Source: a virus
IMG/VR virus record: IMGVR_UViG_3300032284_000540
Span: 1 to 55,448 of that record
Length of the DNA stretch: 55,448 nt
Reading direction: 5' to 3' (one strand)
The position numbers and the translations under genes are program-made. The first letter of the stretch is position 1; every line of letters begins with the position of its first letter. A model generated the notes under the pieces. The model was given only the letters and a program-made list of their open reading frames with translations. It was not told where the DNA came from and ran no database searches. Shown piece by piece: positions 19,672 through 26,928 of the stretch.

Positions 19672-20688
19672 TTAAGATCTTGGGCCAGTGTATGCTATAG
19701 AAGATTGATTGATGTCGTTCTTAGACCAGTACTCAATTTCTAGAAGATTCATGGACATCTCTACTTCTGTGGGAACGTTAGACTGACCCTTGAAGAACGA
19801 CGGACCAGAGGGAGCGTAGTTCGAAGAAAAACTCTTTATGACGCACGGCTTAAACTTAAAGAGATAGTCGGATTCTGGCATGAAACTAAGCTGAACTATA
19901 TCCGGATAGTTCAACAGTGTACCGACATTAAATCCACTCTTAGGAAAATCTGGTAGAAGATGATACTTAAACATAGTCAGTATAGCCTGTATTATATTGG
20001 ACTCTTCTGGTGTATTGGCTATGAGTCTCCAGTTAAACTGATACTCTTTAAAGTTCGGTTGCTTGAACATCACGGTCAGGAACGGATTTACTGCTAGTCC
20101 CAACGGTTGTATAGCTTGATTCAAAGTAAGACCGTCTATGCCTAATGCAGTTGCACCCTGTTGAATTTGTTTTTCGGCTGTATTTATTGCTGCACCAACT
20201 GCTATACCTCCTGATGCTCCACCCAGACCACCGAGAGCCCAACTTACAGTATCTCCTATACTGGATTGTGACGAGCTTCCTTGAGTAAGAGAAGCTCCGT
20301 TTCCGTTTTGCATATTCTCGATAGCCGCGCCTACTACGGGGTTTTCAGAAGTTTCTTCCCAAGACTGAGTAAACGTTTCTAGAAGAGACTTCGGAACAGG
20401 AAGCTTTATTGTTCCTTGGGGCTTCATGAACGGCTGATTAAACATAGATCTTCTGGTATACTGATAGAAATCAAAAGACATAGCTATACCGTATTGATCT
20501 AGATCAGATGGAAACGTAAGATTAGATCCTAAAAGATTATTCTTAAATGGACGACTATTAATTACAGCGCTAGCAACAAAAGGAGCAGCTATTAAAGCTC
20601 CTGCTGCAACTCGCACTGCGCCGATTCCTAAATCTACCAGTTTTTCTGCAATTGCAGCTCGGGGATCAAAAGGTGTTGGTCCTGCCAT
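19672..20688 (-). CDS. 48: Baseplate tail-tube cap protein gp48
   Basis: This 338-aa protein is close to T4 gp48 (364). It has a hydrophobic N-terminal stretch (AVRVAAGALIAAPFVASAV, residues 24-42), the GIAMSFDFYQYTRRS motif, and a conserved C-terminal half (NPFLTVMFKQPNFKEYQFNW, then FKYHLLPDF) with the tail-tube fold. gp48 and gp54 cap the hub and start tail-tube growth. The middle (residues about 130-200) is Gly/Ala rich and more AT-rich at DNA level. It is the first gene of the leftward baseplate operon, behind a perfect late promoter at 20724-20731. Confidence 0.85.
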   Translation of the reverse strand: MAGPTPFDPRAAIAEKLVDLGIGAVRVAAGALIAAPFVASAVINSRPFKNNLLGSNLTFPSDLDQYGIAMSFDFYQYTRRSMFNQPFMKPQGTIKLPVPKSLLETFTQSWEETSENPVVGAAIENMQNGNGASLTQGSSSQSSIGDTVSWALGGLGGASGGIAVGAAINTAEKQIQQGATALGIDGLTLNQAIQPLGLAVNPFLTVMFKQPNFKEYQFNWRLIANTPEESNIIQAILTMFKYHLLPDFPKSGFNVGTLLNYPDIVQLSFMPESDYLFKFKPCVIKSFSSNYAPSGPSFFKGQSNVPTEVEMSMNLLEIEYWSKNDINQSSIAYTGPRS

Positions 20689-20723
20689 TTGTTCTTTCTT
20701 CTTTATACGAGAGAATCTTTACT

Positions 20724-20731
20724 TATTTATA
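20724..20731 (-). promoter_or_regulatory. Late promoter, perfect TATAAATA, for gp48 operon
   Basis: The minus strand reads TATAAATA exactly, 35 bases before the gp48 start. It is placed back to back with the plus-strand element for gp4, so the two divergent late operons share a 59-base control region. Confidence 0.8.
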
Positions 20732-20734
20732 GCT

Positions 20735-20742
20735 CATAAATA
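20735..20742 (+). promoter_or_regulatory. Late promoter, CATAAATA, for gp4 operon (leaderless geometry)
   Basis: The plus strand reads CATAAATA, one mismatch from consensus, followed by 5 bases and then the gp4 ATG. The expected start site is at or next to the ATG. No Shine-Dalgarno sequence is present in the 5-base interval. Confidence 0.65.
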
Positions 20743-20747
20743 GAACC

Positions 20748-21188
20748 ATGTCATACAAAGGATTCTTTAAGCCCAGACACCCCGAGAAGTATAAGGGCAA
20801 TCCCATGCAGATCGTGTACAGGTCTCTGTGGGAATGCAAGTTTATGTCTTATCTAGACCAGCATCCGGACGTCATACTGTGGCAGTCCGAAGAGCTGGCG
20901 ATACCCTATAGATCACCAGTAGATGGAAAAATTCATCGATACTTTCCAGACTTCGTAGTAAAGAAGAGAGATAAGAACGGGACAGTAGCTACGATCATGG
21001 TAGAGATAAAGCCGGCTAAGCAGACTTCTCCTCCAAAGCATCCGGGAAAATTGACGCGCAGGTATATACAAGAAGTATACGAGTGGGGTAAGAACGAAGC
21101 CAAGTGGAAAGCTGCACAAGAGTTCTGTGCGGATCGTAAGTGGCAGTTCAAAATAATGACTGAAAAAGAGTTAGGTATCAAGTGGTAG
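20748..21188 (+). CDS. 4: Head completion nuclease-like protein gp4 (gp50)
   Basis: This 146-aa protein (T4 gp4 about 150) starts MSYKGFFKPRHPEKYKGNP, then IVYRSLWECKFMSYLDQHPD and WQSEELAIPY. The sequence YFPDFVVKKRD ... TIMVEIKPAKQT (residues 64-91) is a PD-(D/E)XK-like active site: D67 and the E-I-K group. gp4 is needed to finish DNA-filled heads before tail joining. It opens the rightward cluster. Its start follows a late promoter so closely that the monocistronic mRNA would be leaderless. Confidence 0.88.
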   Translation: MSYKGFFKPRHPEKYKGNPMQIVYRSLWECKFMSYLDQHPDVILWQSEELAIPYRSPVDGKIHRYFPDFVVKKRDKNGTVATIMVEIKPAKQTSPPKHPGKLTRRYIQEVYEWGKNEAKWKAAQEFCADRKWQFKIMTEKELGIKW

Positions 21189-21784
21189 CCTATATCTTTC
21201 AGACTTTGGCAGAAAAAGCTGCTAAGAACGAAGTACAAGCTTCAGGAGCCAAGAGCTGGTATCGCGCAGAATCCGCAAAGATAAAGCAGATCAATGAAAA
21301 TAAGCTTATAAACGACCCGAAGAACATCCGGACTAGGCTAGTGGTTCAAAATATAGGTCAGATGTTCATGTTTTTTTATGATCCCAAACTAAAACAGACG
21401 CTGCCGTACTACGATAGGTTTCCTCTCGTGTTTCCGGTAAAGCTGTATGGCGACGGGTTCTTAGGAATAAACTTGCACTATCTTCCTCAAAGACTCAGAG
21501 CAAATCTCATGGATGCTCTATATACTACTATAAATAATAAGAATAATGATCAGACGACGAGGCTAAGACTGACATATCAGATACTAGAATCATCTTCAAG
21601 GATGAGATATTTTAAGCCGTGTCTGAAGAGATACTTGAATATTCATGTACTCAAGAAATTTTTATACATAGATCCAGATAACTGGGATAAAGCATTAATG
21701 CTACCGACAGAAAGATTCGTCAAGAAGAGCAAGACTTACGTACAGAACGAAAGCGCCAGGACAATAAGAGAAAATGCCGTTTAA
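21182..21784 (+). CDS. 2: Probable DNA end protector gp2-like head protein
   Basis: This 200-aa protein starts with GTG overlapping the gp4 stop by 7 bases; no ATG is available near the N-terminus. Conserved-looking blocks are GQMFMFFYDPKLKQTLPYYD (residues 60-79), GFLGINLHYLPQRLRANLMD and FKPCLKRYLNIHV. In T4, gene 2 (protector of packaged DNA ends against RecBCD) lies next to gene 4, and similar proteins sit beside gp4 in marine T4-like phages. The assignment rests on this neighbourhood and on recalled family appearance, so it is moderate. Confidence 0.55.
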   Translation: MVAYIFQTLAEKAAKNEVQASGAKSWYRAESAKIKQINENKLINDPKNIRTRLVVQNIGQMFMFFYDPKLKQTLPYYDRFPLVFPVKLYGDGFLGINLHYLPQRLRANLMDALYTTINNKNNDQTTRLRLTYQILESSSRMRYFKPCLKRYLNIHVLKKFLYIDPDNWDKALMLPTERFVKKSKTYVQNESARTIRENAV

Positions 21785-22457
21785 CATCAGCGAATACAAG
21801 CAGCATATCGGACAATTCGGAGCTCTTCCTACTAACAAGTTCTTCGTCAATATACCCATGCCTAGAGTCATGAGCAATGCGCAGATGCTCGTTAATAACA
21901 CCAGGATACCGCTGCCTACTCTAGGCAAGCTAATAGAATTTAGGGCTGAGTCAGTAAGAGCCCCCGGTGTAGCTATAGGATTGACACAGAACAACAGGTA
22001 CGGTATAGGCCCTATACAGAAGTATCCTAACAACGCCAACTTCACAGATACTTCTATAACTTTTCTTGCTGACACACAGAACATAGTCTGGTCTTTCTTC
22101 TACACGTGGCTAAATAATGTTTTCTCGTTCGAAGAGAAGACACCAAGAAACTACGGATCTGCTAGCAGCGGAAACTACTCTACTTACAGATCTAACTATA
22201 GAATGGACTACTCGGTTCCTATATTCATCTACATATACGACCAGACAGGAAACACATATACTACAGTCCAGCTCGCCGACGCGTTTCCTGTGAATATGAA
22301 CGACATAGACCTGTCTTGGGCAGAGACCAACCAGCTAATGAGAATAACTGTAACGTTTGCTTTCCGTGACTGGCAGATCATGAATACTACTCAGCAAGAT
22401 GCTTCGAGTCAAGCGGGAGTACCATATAGATTAGGCATTCCTTCGCATTCCGGCTAA
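21774..22457 (+). CDS. 54: Baseplate tail-tube initiator gp54-like
   Basis: This 227-aa protein has the tail-tube fold pattern: SEYKQHIGQFGALPTNKFFV at the N-terminus, ESVRAPGVAIG in the middle, and LADAFPVNMNDIDLSWAETN with ITVTFAFRDW near residues 168-200. The last block is diagnostic of the gp19/gp54/gp48 family. The position next to gp4/gp2 and gp26, together with the longer N-terminus, favours gp54 over the tube protein gp19. Its ATG overlaps the upstream stop by 11 bases. Confidence 0.75.
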   Translation: MPFNISEYKQHIGQFGALPTNKFFVNIPMPRVMSNAQMLVNNTRIPLPTLGKLIEFRAESVRAPGVAIGLTQNNRYGIGPIQKYPNNANFTDTSITFLADTQNIVWSFFYTWLNNVFSFEEKTPRNYGSASSGNYSTYRSNYRMDYSVPIFIYIYDQTGNTYTTVQLADAFPVNMNDIDLSWAETNQLMRITVTFAFRDWQIMNTTQQDASSQAGVPYRLGIPSHSG

Positions 22458-22490
22458 GAATCATTAAACAAAACTAATTGAGGTTTCGCT

Positions 22491-23201
22491 ATGACACTAC
22501 CTAAGATACAACACCCTACGTTTCGCCTAGAAGTTCCTTCTACTAAGAAGACTCTTTCTTTTAGACCCTTCTTAGTCAAAGAAGAGAAGATCCTTCTCAT
22601 GGCAAAAGCCAGTCAGGATCCGACCGACATCTTAACAGCTATCAAGCAGATCGTAAACAACTGCTGCATGGTAGATAACATCGACGTGAATAAGTTCACG
22701 ATATTCGACCTAGAGTACTTGTTCCTTAAGATCAGAGCTAACTCTGTCAGTAACATAGTAGAACTAAGCTTCCGAGATAACGAAGACGATAAGAGCTATG
22801 ACTTTAAAGTCGACTTGAATCAAGTCAAGATGAAGTATCCAGATGATATCGATAACAAGATAGCCATCGATGACAAGACCGGGATCATCATGAAATACCC
22901 GTCGGCCGAGATGTACGACGATAAGAACTTTCTTCAGTTAAAGGAAGACGCGCTATTCGAGCTTATCGTCAGGTGTATAGACAAGATCTATCAGGGCGAC
23001 AAGCTATTCGATCCTAAGACGCATAGCAAGGAAGAACTAGAGGCGTTCTTGGACAGCGTAGATACTAAGACTTTCGAGAAGATTCAAAACTTCCTCAATA
23101 ATGTTCCTAACATGGAGTACGTTATCTCATATAAGAACTCTATGGGAAACGACAGGAGAATCGAGCTTAAGTCTCTAACTGATTTTTTTACGTTGCGCTG
23201 A
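22491..23201 (+). CDS. 26: Baseplate hub assembly protein gp26 (T4_baseplate family), zero-frame product
   Basis: This 236-aa protein (T4 gp26 208) opens LPKIQHPTFRLEVPSTKKTLSFRPF after two residues, then VKEEKILLMAKAS and ILTAIKQIVNNCC, the usual gp26 start. A clear GAGG ribosome site precedes the ATG. The gene ends TTT-TTT-ACG-TTG-CGC-TGA. The -1 frame is open across this stop and encodes a gp51-like tail (see 22491-23371). By family knowledge gp26 and gp51 are assembly factors of the hub and not virion components. Confidence 0.88.
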   Translation: MTLPKIQHPTFRLEVPSTKKTLSFRPFLVKEEKILLMAKASQDPTDILTAIKQIVNNCCMVDNIDVNKFTIFDLEYLFLKIRANSVSNIVELSFRDNEDDKSYDFKVDLNQVKMKYPDDIDNKIAIDDKTGIIMKYPSAEMYDDKNFLQLKEDALFELIVRCIDKIYQGDKLFDPKTHSKEELEAFLDSVDTKTFEKIQNFLNNVPNMEYVISYKNSMGNDRRIELKSLTDFFTLR

Positions 23202-23371
23202 GTCATAACACGCTAGAGAACTTTTATAAAGTTACTTTCGCGCTAGCTCAGCACCATAAATACTCGTTAAGTGACTTAGATAATCTTATGCCGTTCGAGC
23301 TTGACATATATGTCGATATGCTTCAGAAGTTTAATATAGAACAAGAAAAACGTAACAGAAGTACGGGTTAA
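22491..23371 (+). CDS. gp26-gp51-like fusion made by -1 ribosomal frameshift
   Basis: Seven T residues at 23183-23189 form a slippery heptamer T-TTT-TTT in the gp26 frame. A -1 slip gives TAC at 23189 and 60 more codons, to TAA at 23369-23371, for a product of about 293 aa. The extension reads YVALSHNTLENFYKVTFALA, then QHHKYSLSDLDNLMPFELDI, which has the look of the short gp51 of marine T4-like phages. The -1 frame has a TGA at 23180, just before the slip, and no ATG or GTG before the core, so independent initiation is unlikely. A possible stem GCTGAG/CTCAGC (23197-23202 with 23247-23252) starts 7 bases after the slip site and encloses a smaller hairpin. The stop overlaps the ATG of the next gene (TAATG). 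Confidence 0.75.
23183..23189 (+). promoter_or_regulatory. -1 frameshift slippery site T TTT TTT
   Basis: The heptamer is a run of seven T in frame X-XXY-YYZ relative to gp26. It is followed after a 7-base spacer by a potential 6-bp stem with an internal AACTTT/AAAGTT hairpin at 23219-23233. The spacing matches known stimulatory structures. Confidence 0.7.
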
Positions 23372-25947
23372 TGGCCGAACCAGTTCCAGAAGTCAAAGAC
23401 GTAAAACAAGATATTAAAAAGCCCGAAGATGGCATGAAAGCCATGGCTCGCGAAGCTGGCAATGGAACTACCGGCGGCGTGTCCAAGACTATGGACACAA
23501 TTATGAAGGCAGTAAAGTCTAACTCGACATCCCCGCGTAAGTACGAAGCTAAGACTAAGCCGGCTGGTCTACCAGAAACTGCTGCTCAAGAGATCAAAGA
23601 TACTGGGGCCGAAGTCAGAAGATTGTCCGCTTCTGTCGGGATGATCAACTACAATGTCAATAATATGTTGAACGTGGTTGAAAAGAATACTGGTCTCATG
23701 AACGTTATGATGACTCAGCTCGGCTCCATGGACTATAAGATAGATTCATTAGATAAAAAAATATCAAGTTCTGGAAGTTCTGGAAGTTCTGGAAGTGGAG
23801 GCTTAATAAGTGGCATAGTAGATGGATTAATTTCTGGATTAACTACTGAAGGGTTGCTAGGCACAGCTAGTACAGCGTTAGGAGCTGCTGGTGAATTAGC
23901 TGCTGGTACATTATTACCTATTGCTATGATAGCAGTAGGAGGGTATGGTGCTCATGAACTGTCAGAACAGGCTAAAGAAGAATTTGGCCAAGATTTTAGA
24001 GAAAAGTTACAGCCGATTCATAAAAGAGCGATGAAAGAAGGACTAACAGATATCGCTCCTCAGAACGCTGAACTACAAGAATTATTAGATAGACCGGATA
24101 AAGCACAGTTTGCAAAAGAACTCTTATCAGGAGAAATAGGATCTCCTAAAGATGTACAGAGATATGGAAAAGAAAATTTAGAAAAAATTGCTAGGGGAGA
24201 AGATTTAACTGTTAAACAGATGAGAACAGGCGGGCCCCAAGAATCTGCTGCAGTAACAAAAGCAAGAACTGAGATAGATGCGGCGCGAGTCAGGCCTCCA
24301 AAACCGACATCAGACGCTAGTAAAATAACTGGTGGCGGCGTAGGAGGAGCTGTAGGAGGAACGGATGACGACGTCTCTGGTATTAAACCATCTAAGAACG
24401 TAGACGGAAACACGAAACAAAAATTTGATACTATAGCAAAACAGGCTGCGGGTTTCGGCGATTCTATGGGAGGAATTATAACAGCGGCTCAATGGGCTCT
24501 AGAATCTGGATGGGGTAATAGTACTATAGCCAACACGTTAAATAACGAATTTGGTCAGACTGCTACTGCTTCTGAACCGGGAAAAACTTTTCCTGGAAAC
24601 TCTCTTAAATTCAAAGCTTATCAGACTAGAGAAGACGGTCGTAAAGAACACGTACAGCATTGGGCTTCAAAATATGCGAACGCTAAGACTCCGGCTGAAG
24701 CTATACAGATGCTTATAAAAGCTGGTTATAATTCAGAACCTGGCTATCTAAAAAATCTAAGTTCTGTTATTGCTAGTATGGGAATAGATGTCAATTCTCC
24801 GGTAGAAAAAGGAGCTTCTCAAGCAGGAACTGCGGCGGCGACTCCTACAGCCGGCCCAGACACTGCTACTCCGGAAACAACACCGTTAAAAGCTCCTCCA
24901 GCTCCCATGGGAGCTACGTCTGGAGCTATTCCTATACCAGCTGCAGCTGCAGCAACTCAAGCAGCGGCCGGTCCGGCTACTACTGCTCCGGATCCCGGTA
25001 CGTACGGTGTATCATCGCCTCCGGCCGGAGTAGCAAATCAGGCTGCTCTTAGTTCTCTTCCTAACGTGAAGATAGCTTCTGGAGTAAACGTAGATAAGCT
25101 AGACCCAGAATTTGCTAATAAGCTAGCAGCTGCTATACAAGAGTACGGACAACCAGTCGCTATAAACTCAGGATTTAGAGACGATAAGTATCAAGCAGAA
25201 TTGTGGGTAAGAAGTCATATACTAAGAGATCCTACAGTCATAGGAGCTGCTCCGCCGAAACAAGCTCAGAAAGTTACGATAAACGGCCGTACGTATGACG
25301 TGCCCGGCGGAGGCGGTGGTTCACTGCACAGTCAAGGAAAGGCCATCGATCTAAGTCCAGCACAAGCTCAAGACATGTCTAGGAAGGGAATCTTAAGAAA
25401 ACACGGTTTAGCTGCTCCGTTTAGCTGGGATCCTGTACATGTTCAGCTGGCCGGCGCTGGTGGAGGAGGCGACGCAGGAGCTCAACCGACAGGAGCGCCT
25501 GCTGCAGGAAGTATGAATATCTCCGGAGCCGGTGGAGTAGCGCCGGGAACTAGCTCGATATCGAACTTAGCCGCTAGTCCCAGAGGCTTCATGGGAGCTC
25601 CCGGGAGCCCCGCCATGATGGCTCAGGGCCCGTTGGGTATGGGTCTACCCAATCCTATAGGAGGTCTCAGGAGTCAGCTGGGAGCCGGTCCGTTAGGGCC
25701 GTTGATGAGCATGGTAGGATCCATGGGTAACATCGGCAATCTCATAGGTGGGCTAACGAGAGCCATCGGCGGTTCTGCTCAACAGAACAGAGGATACAGA
25801 GACGCGCCGAACCCGAACTTCGTTCCAGACAACTACTCGAGAAATCAAGTACCTACTGCAATGCCTAGCAGCAACCTTCTCAGAGAGCTGTTCGATCTTA
25901 ACGTCGGAGCTGGAATGAACCCTGCCGGATACGCGTTCGGTAGATAA
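23371..25947 (+). CDS. Hub/tape-measure-position protein with GH73-like and M15 peptidase domains
   Basis: This 858-aa protein has an N-terminal helical part (residues 1-130) with a coiled-coil-like run ending DYKIDSLDKKI, an SSG repeat, and a hydrophobic Gly/Ala helix pair (about 145-190). A glucosaminidase-like (FlgJ/GH73) domain follows at about 348-473, with likely catalytic E378 in AAQWALESGWGNS and the partner motif NEFGQ. A Pro/Ala linker leads to an M15 D-Ala peptidase-like domain at about 565-695, with SLHSQGKAIDL giving H653 and D660, and DPVHV giving H690 as zinc ligands. The tail is Gly/Pro rich. It lies right after the gp26/51 frameshift gene, where hub or tape-measure genes sit. 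It likely degrades peptidoglycan during injection. Bases about 23,760-24,800 are visibly more AT-rich than the ends, suggesting mosaic origin. Confidence 0.75.
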   Translation: MAEPVPEVKDVKQDIKKPEDGMKAMAREAGNGTTGGVSKTMDTIMKAVKSNSTSPRKYEAKTKPAGLPETAAQEIKDTGAEVRRLSASVGMINYNVNNMLNVVEKNTGLMNVMMTQLGSMDYKIDSLDKKISSSGSSGSSGSGGLISGIVDGLISGLTTEGLLGTASTALGAAGELAAGTLLPIAMIAVGGYGAHELSEQAKEEFGQDFREKLQPIHKRAMKEGLTDIAPQNAELQELLDRPDKAQFAKELLSGEIGSPKDVQRYGKENLEKIARGEDLTVKQMRTGGPQESAAVTKARTEIDAARVRPPKPTSDASKITGGGVGGAVGGTDDDVSGIKPSKNVDGNTKQKFDTIAKQAAGFGDSMGGIITAAQWALESGWGNSTIANTLNNEFGQTATASEPGKTFPGNSLKFKAYQTREDGRKEHVQHWASKYANAKTPAEAIQMLIKAGYNSEPGYLKNLSSVIASMGIDVNSPVEKGASQAGTAAATPTAGPDTATPETTPLKAPPAPMGATSGAIPIPAAAAATQAAAGPATTAPDPGTYGVSSPPAGVANQAALSSLPNVKIASGVNVDKLDPEFANKLAAAIQEYGQPVAINSGFRDDKYQAELWVRSHILRDPTVIGAAPPKQAQKVTINGRTYDVPGGGGGSLHSQGKAIDLSPAQAQDMSRKGILRKHGLAAPFSWDPVHVQLAGAGGGGDAGAQPTGAPAAGSMNISGAGGVAPGTSSISNLAASPRGFMGAPGSPAMMAQGPLGMGLPNPIGGLRSQLGAGPLGPLMSMVGSMGNIGNLIGGLTRAIGGSAQQNRGYRDAPNPNFVPDNYSRNQVPTAMPSSNLLRELFDLNVGAGMNPAGYAFGR
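23767..23793 (+). repeat. Three tandem 9-base repeats (SSG linker)
   Basis: Three perfect copies of AGTTCTGGA encode a Ser-Ser-Gly linker in the 858-aa hub protein, between its coiled-coil-like part and the hydrophobic segment. Copy number could vary by slippage. Confidence 0.8.
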
Positions 25948-25976
25948 AAAAAAGGGAAGCCGAAGCTTCCCCTTTT
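25948..25976. terminator. Bidirectional intrinsic terminator
   Basis: A stem GGGAAGC/GCTTCCC with a CGAA tetraloop is flanked by an A run on the left and CTTTT on the right. It lies between the converging 858-aa hub gene and gp32, so it can stop transcription from both sides. Confidence 0.88.
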
Positions 25977-25982
25977 AATTGC

Positions 25983-26864
25983 TTAGTCTCCAGCAAGTTT
26001 CTTAAAGAATTCCAATCCCTCGTCGTCTGAACTATCGAGAGACTCTGCAGCGGGCGCCGGCTTTTCTTTAAACTTAGGAGCCGGCCGAGAGTCCATCTCA
26101 GCAGCCGTTCGAGCCAGATCTTCTGCAGCGGGTGCAAGCACCCGCTGCAGCTTCTCCTTTAGCTCTTCATAAGTCTTGAAGTTCTCGGAAGAGAGGAACG
26201 GCTGAAGAGCATGCTCCTGCTTATAGATCTGTTCCATCTTCGAGTCTTCCTTGAAGAGCGGACCAGAAGTCATGAAAGCAGACTTGTCGTAGTTTCTATA
26301 ACCCTCTACGTTACGAATCTTCAGAGCCATGTTAGCTCCAGTCCAGAAGTCGAACGGATTCATAGGCTTCTCGTCAGGGAACTCGGGGTTCATCACTTCG
26401 TTGAGCTTATCGAAGATCTTCTTGCCGTACTTGAAGAGGAATACCTTACCCTCGTTCTCCGGCTTACCCTGATCAGTAACGACGTAGATGTTCGAGATGA
26501 AATGAAGGCGGCGCTTCTGCTTACGAGCTACGTCCTTATCGGACTCTACTCCAGAATTCCATAGAGACGAGTTGAGCTCCGAGACGGGATCTTTCTTACT
26601 GAGAGTAGTAAGTGAGTTCTCGATGTACCAAGAACCGCTCGGTCCCTGAAAGCCATGATCGAAGATGCGAACGAACGGAACGTCCTCGCCGTTCGGGGCT
26701 GGAAGAAACCGAATGACTGCGTAGCCGTTGCCAGCCTTGTCGACCGACGGTACCCAGAACCGTTCGTCGTTCTTTCGTTCCTGCTTTGTGTTGAGTTTGT
26801 TGAGCTCTTCAGTGAGCTTGCCGAGTGAAGACTCGGAATTACGCTTTAGTGTCTTGAAGTCCAT
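25983..26864 (-). CDS. 32: Single-stranded DNA-binding protein gp32
   Basis: This 293-aa protein (T4 gp32 301) has the basic N-terminal cooperativity arm (MDFKTLKRNSESSLGKLTEE). The core follows with ERFWVPSVDKAGNGYAVIRF near residue 33, and FVRIFDHGF and SWYIENSLTTL further on. The C-terminus is acidic (ESLDSSDDEGLEFFKKLAGD), the part that in T4 contacts gp59, gp43 and other partners. The Cys residues of the T4 zinc site are not evident. A late-type promoter at 26921-26928 and a structured leader precede it. It coats replication-fork ssDNA; gp59, its partner, is the next gene upstream. Confidence 0.93.
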   Translation of the reverse strand: MDFKTLKRNSESSLGKLTEELNKLNTKQERKNDERFWVPSVDKAGNGYAVIRFLPAPNGEDVPFVRIFDHGFQGPSGSWYIENSLTTLSKKDPVSELNSSLWNSGVESDKDVARKQKRRLHFISNIYVVTDQGKPENEGKVFLFKYGKKIFDKLNEVMNPEFPDEKPMNPFDFWTGANMALKIRNVEGYRNYDKSAFMTSGPLFKEDSKMEQIYKQEHALQPFLSSENFKTYEELKEKLQRVLAPAAEDLARTAAEMDSRPAPKFKEKPAPAAESLDSSDDEGLEFFKKLAGD

Positions 26865-26915
26865 TGTATTCTCCGTATTGTTTGTATTAACAGTATTAGT
26901 GCAGGGACTCCCCGC
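26865..26915 (-). promoter_or_regulatory. gp32 leader with 5' hairpin and AATAC repeats (candidate autogenous operator)
   Basis: From the predicted late start (about 26915) the RNA begins with a hairpin GCGGGG/CCCTGC with loop AGT (26901-26915). It continues with A/T-rich sequence carrying AATAC four times and then a GGAG ribosome site about 8 bases before the ATG. T4 gp32 represses its own translation by nucleating on a 5' pseudoknot and spreading over an unstructured leader, and this layout is analogous. The loop AGT could pair with a downstream ACT, but that pseudoknot would be very short. Confidence 0.45.
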
Positions 26916-26920
26916 GATAT

Positions 26921-26928
26921 TATTTATG
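26921..26928 (-). promoter_or_regulatory. Late promoter, CATAAATA, for gp32
   Basis: CATAAATA on the minus strand overlaps the end of the gp59 gene. It would start the gp32 transcript at the base of the leader hairpin. It differs by one base from consensus. Confidence 0.5.

Noticed and set aside
21529-21536. Perfect TATAAATA on the plus strand inside the gp2-like gene
   Set aside because: It lies about 240 bases before the next gene start, inside coding sequence. It may be used, but chance occurrence is likely.
23255-23262. CATAAATA on the plus strand in the gp51-like extension
   Set aside because: It lies about 108 bases before the 858-aa gene and codes for His-Lys-Tyr in the fusion product, so it cannot be told from coding constraint.
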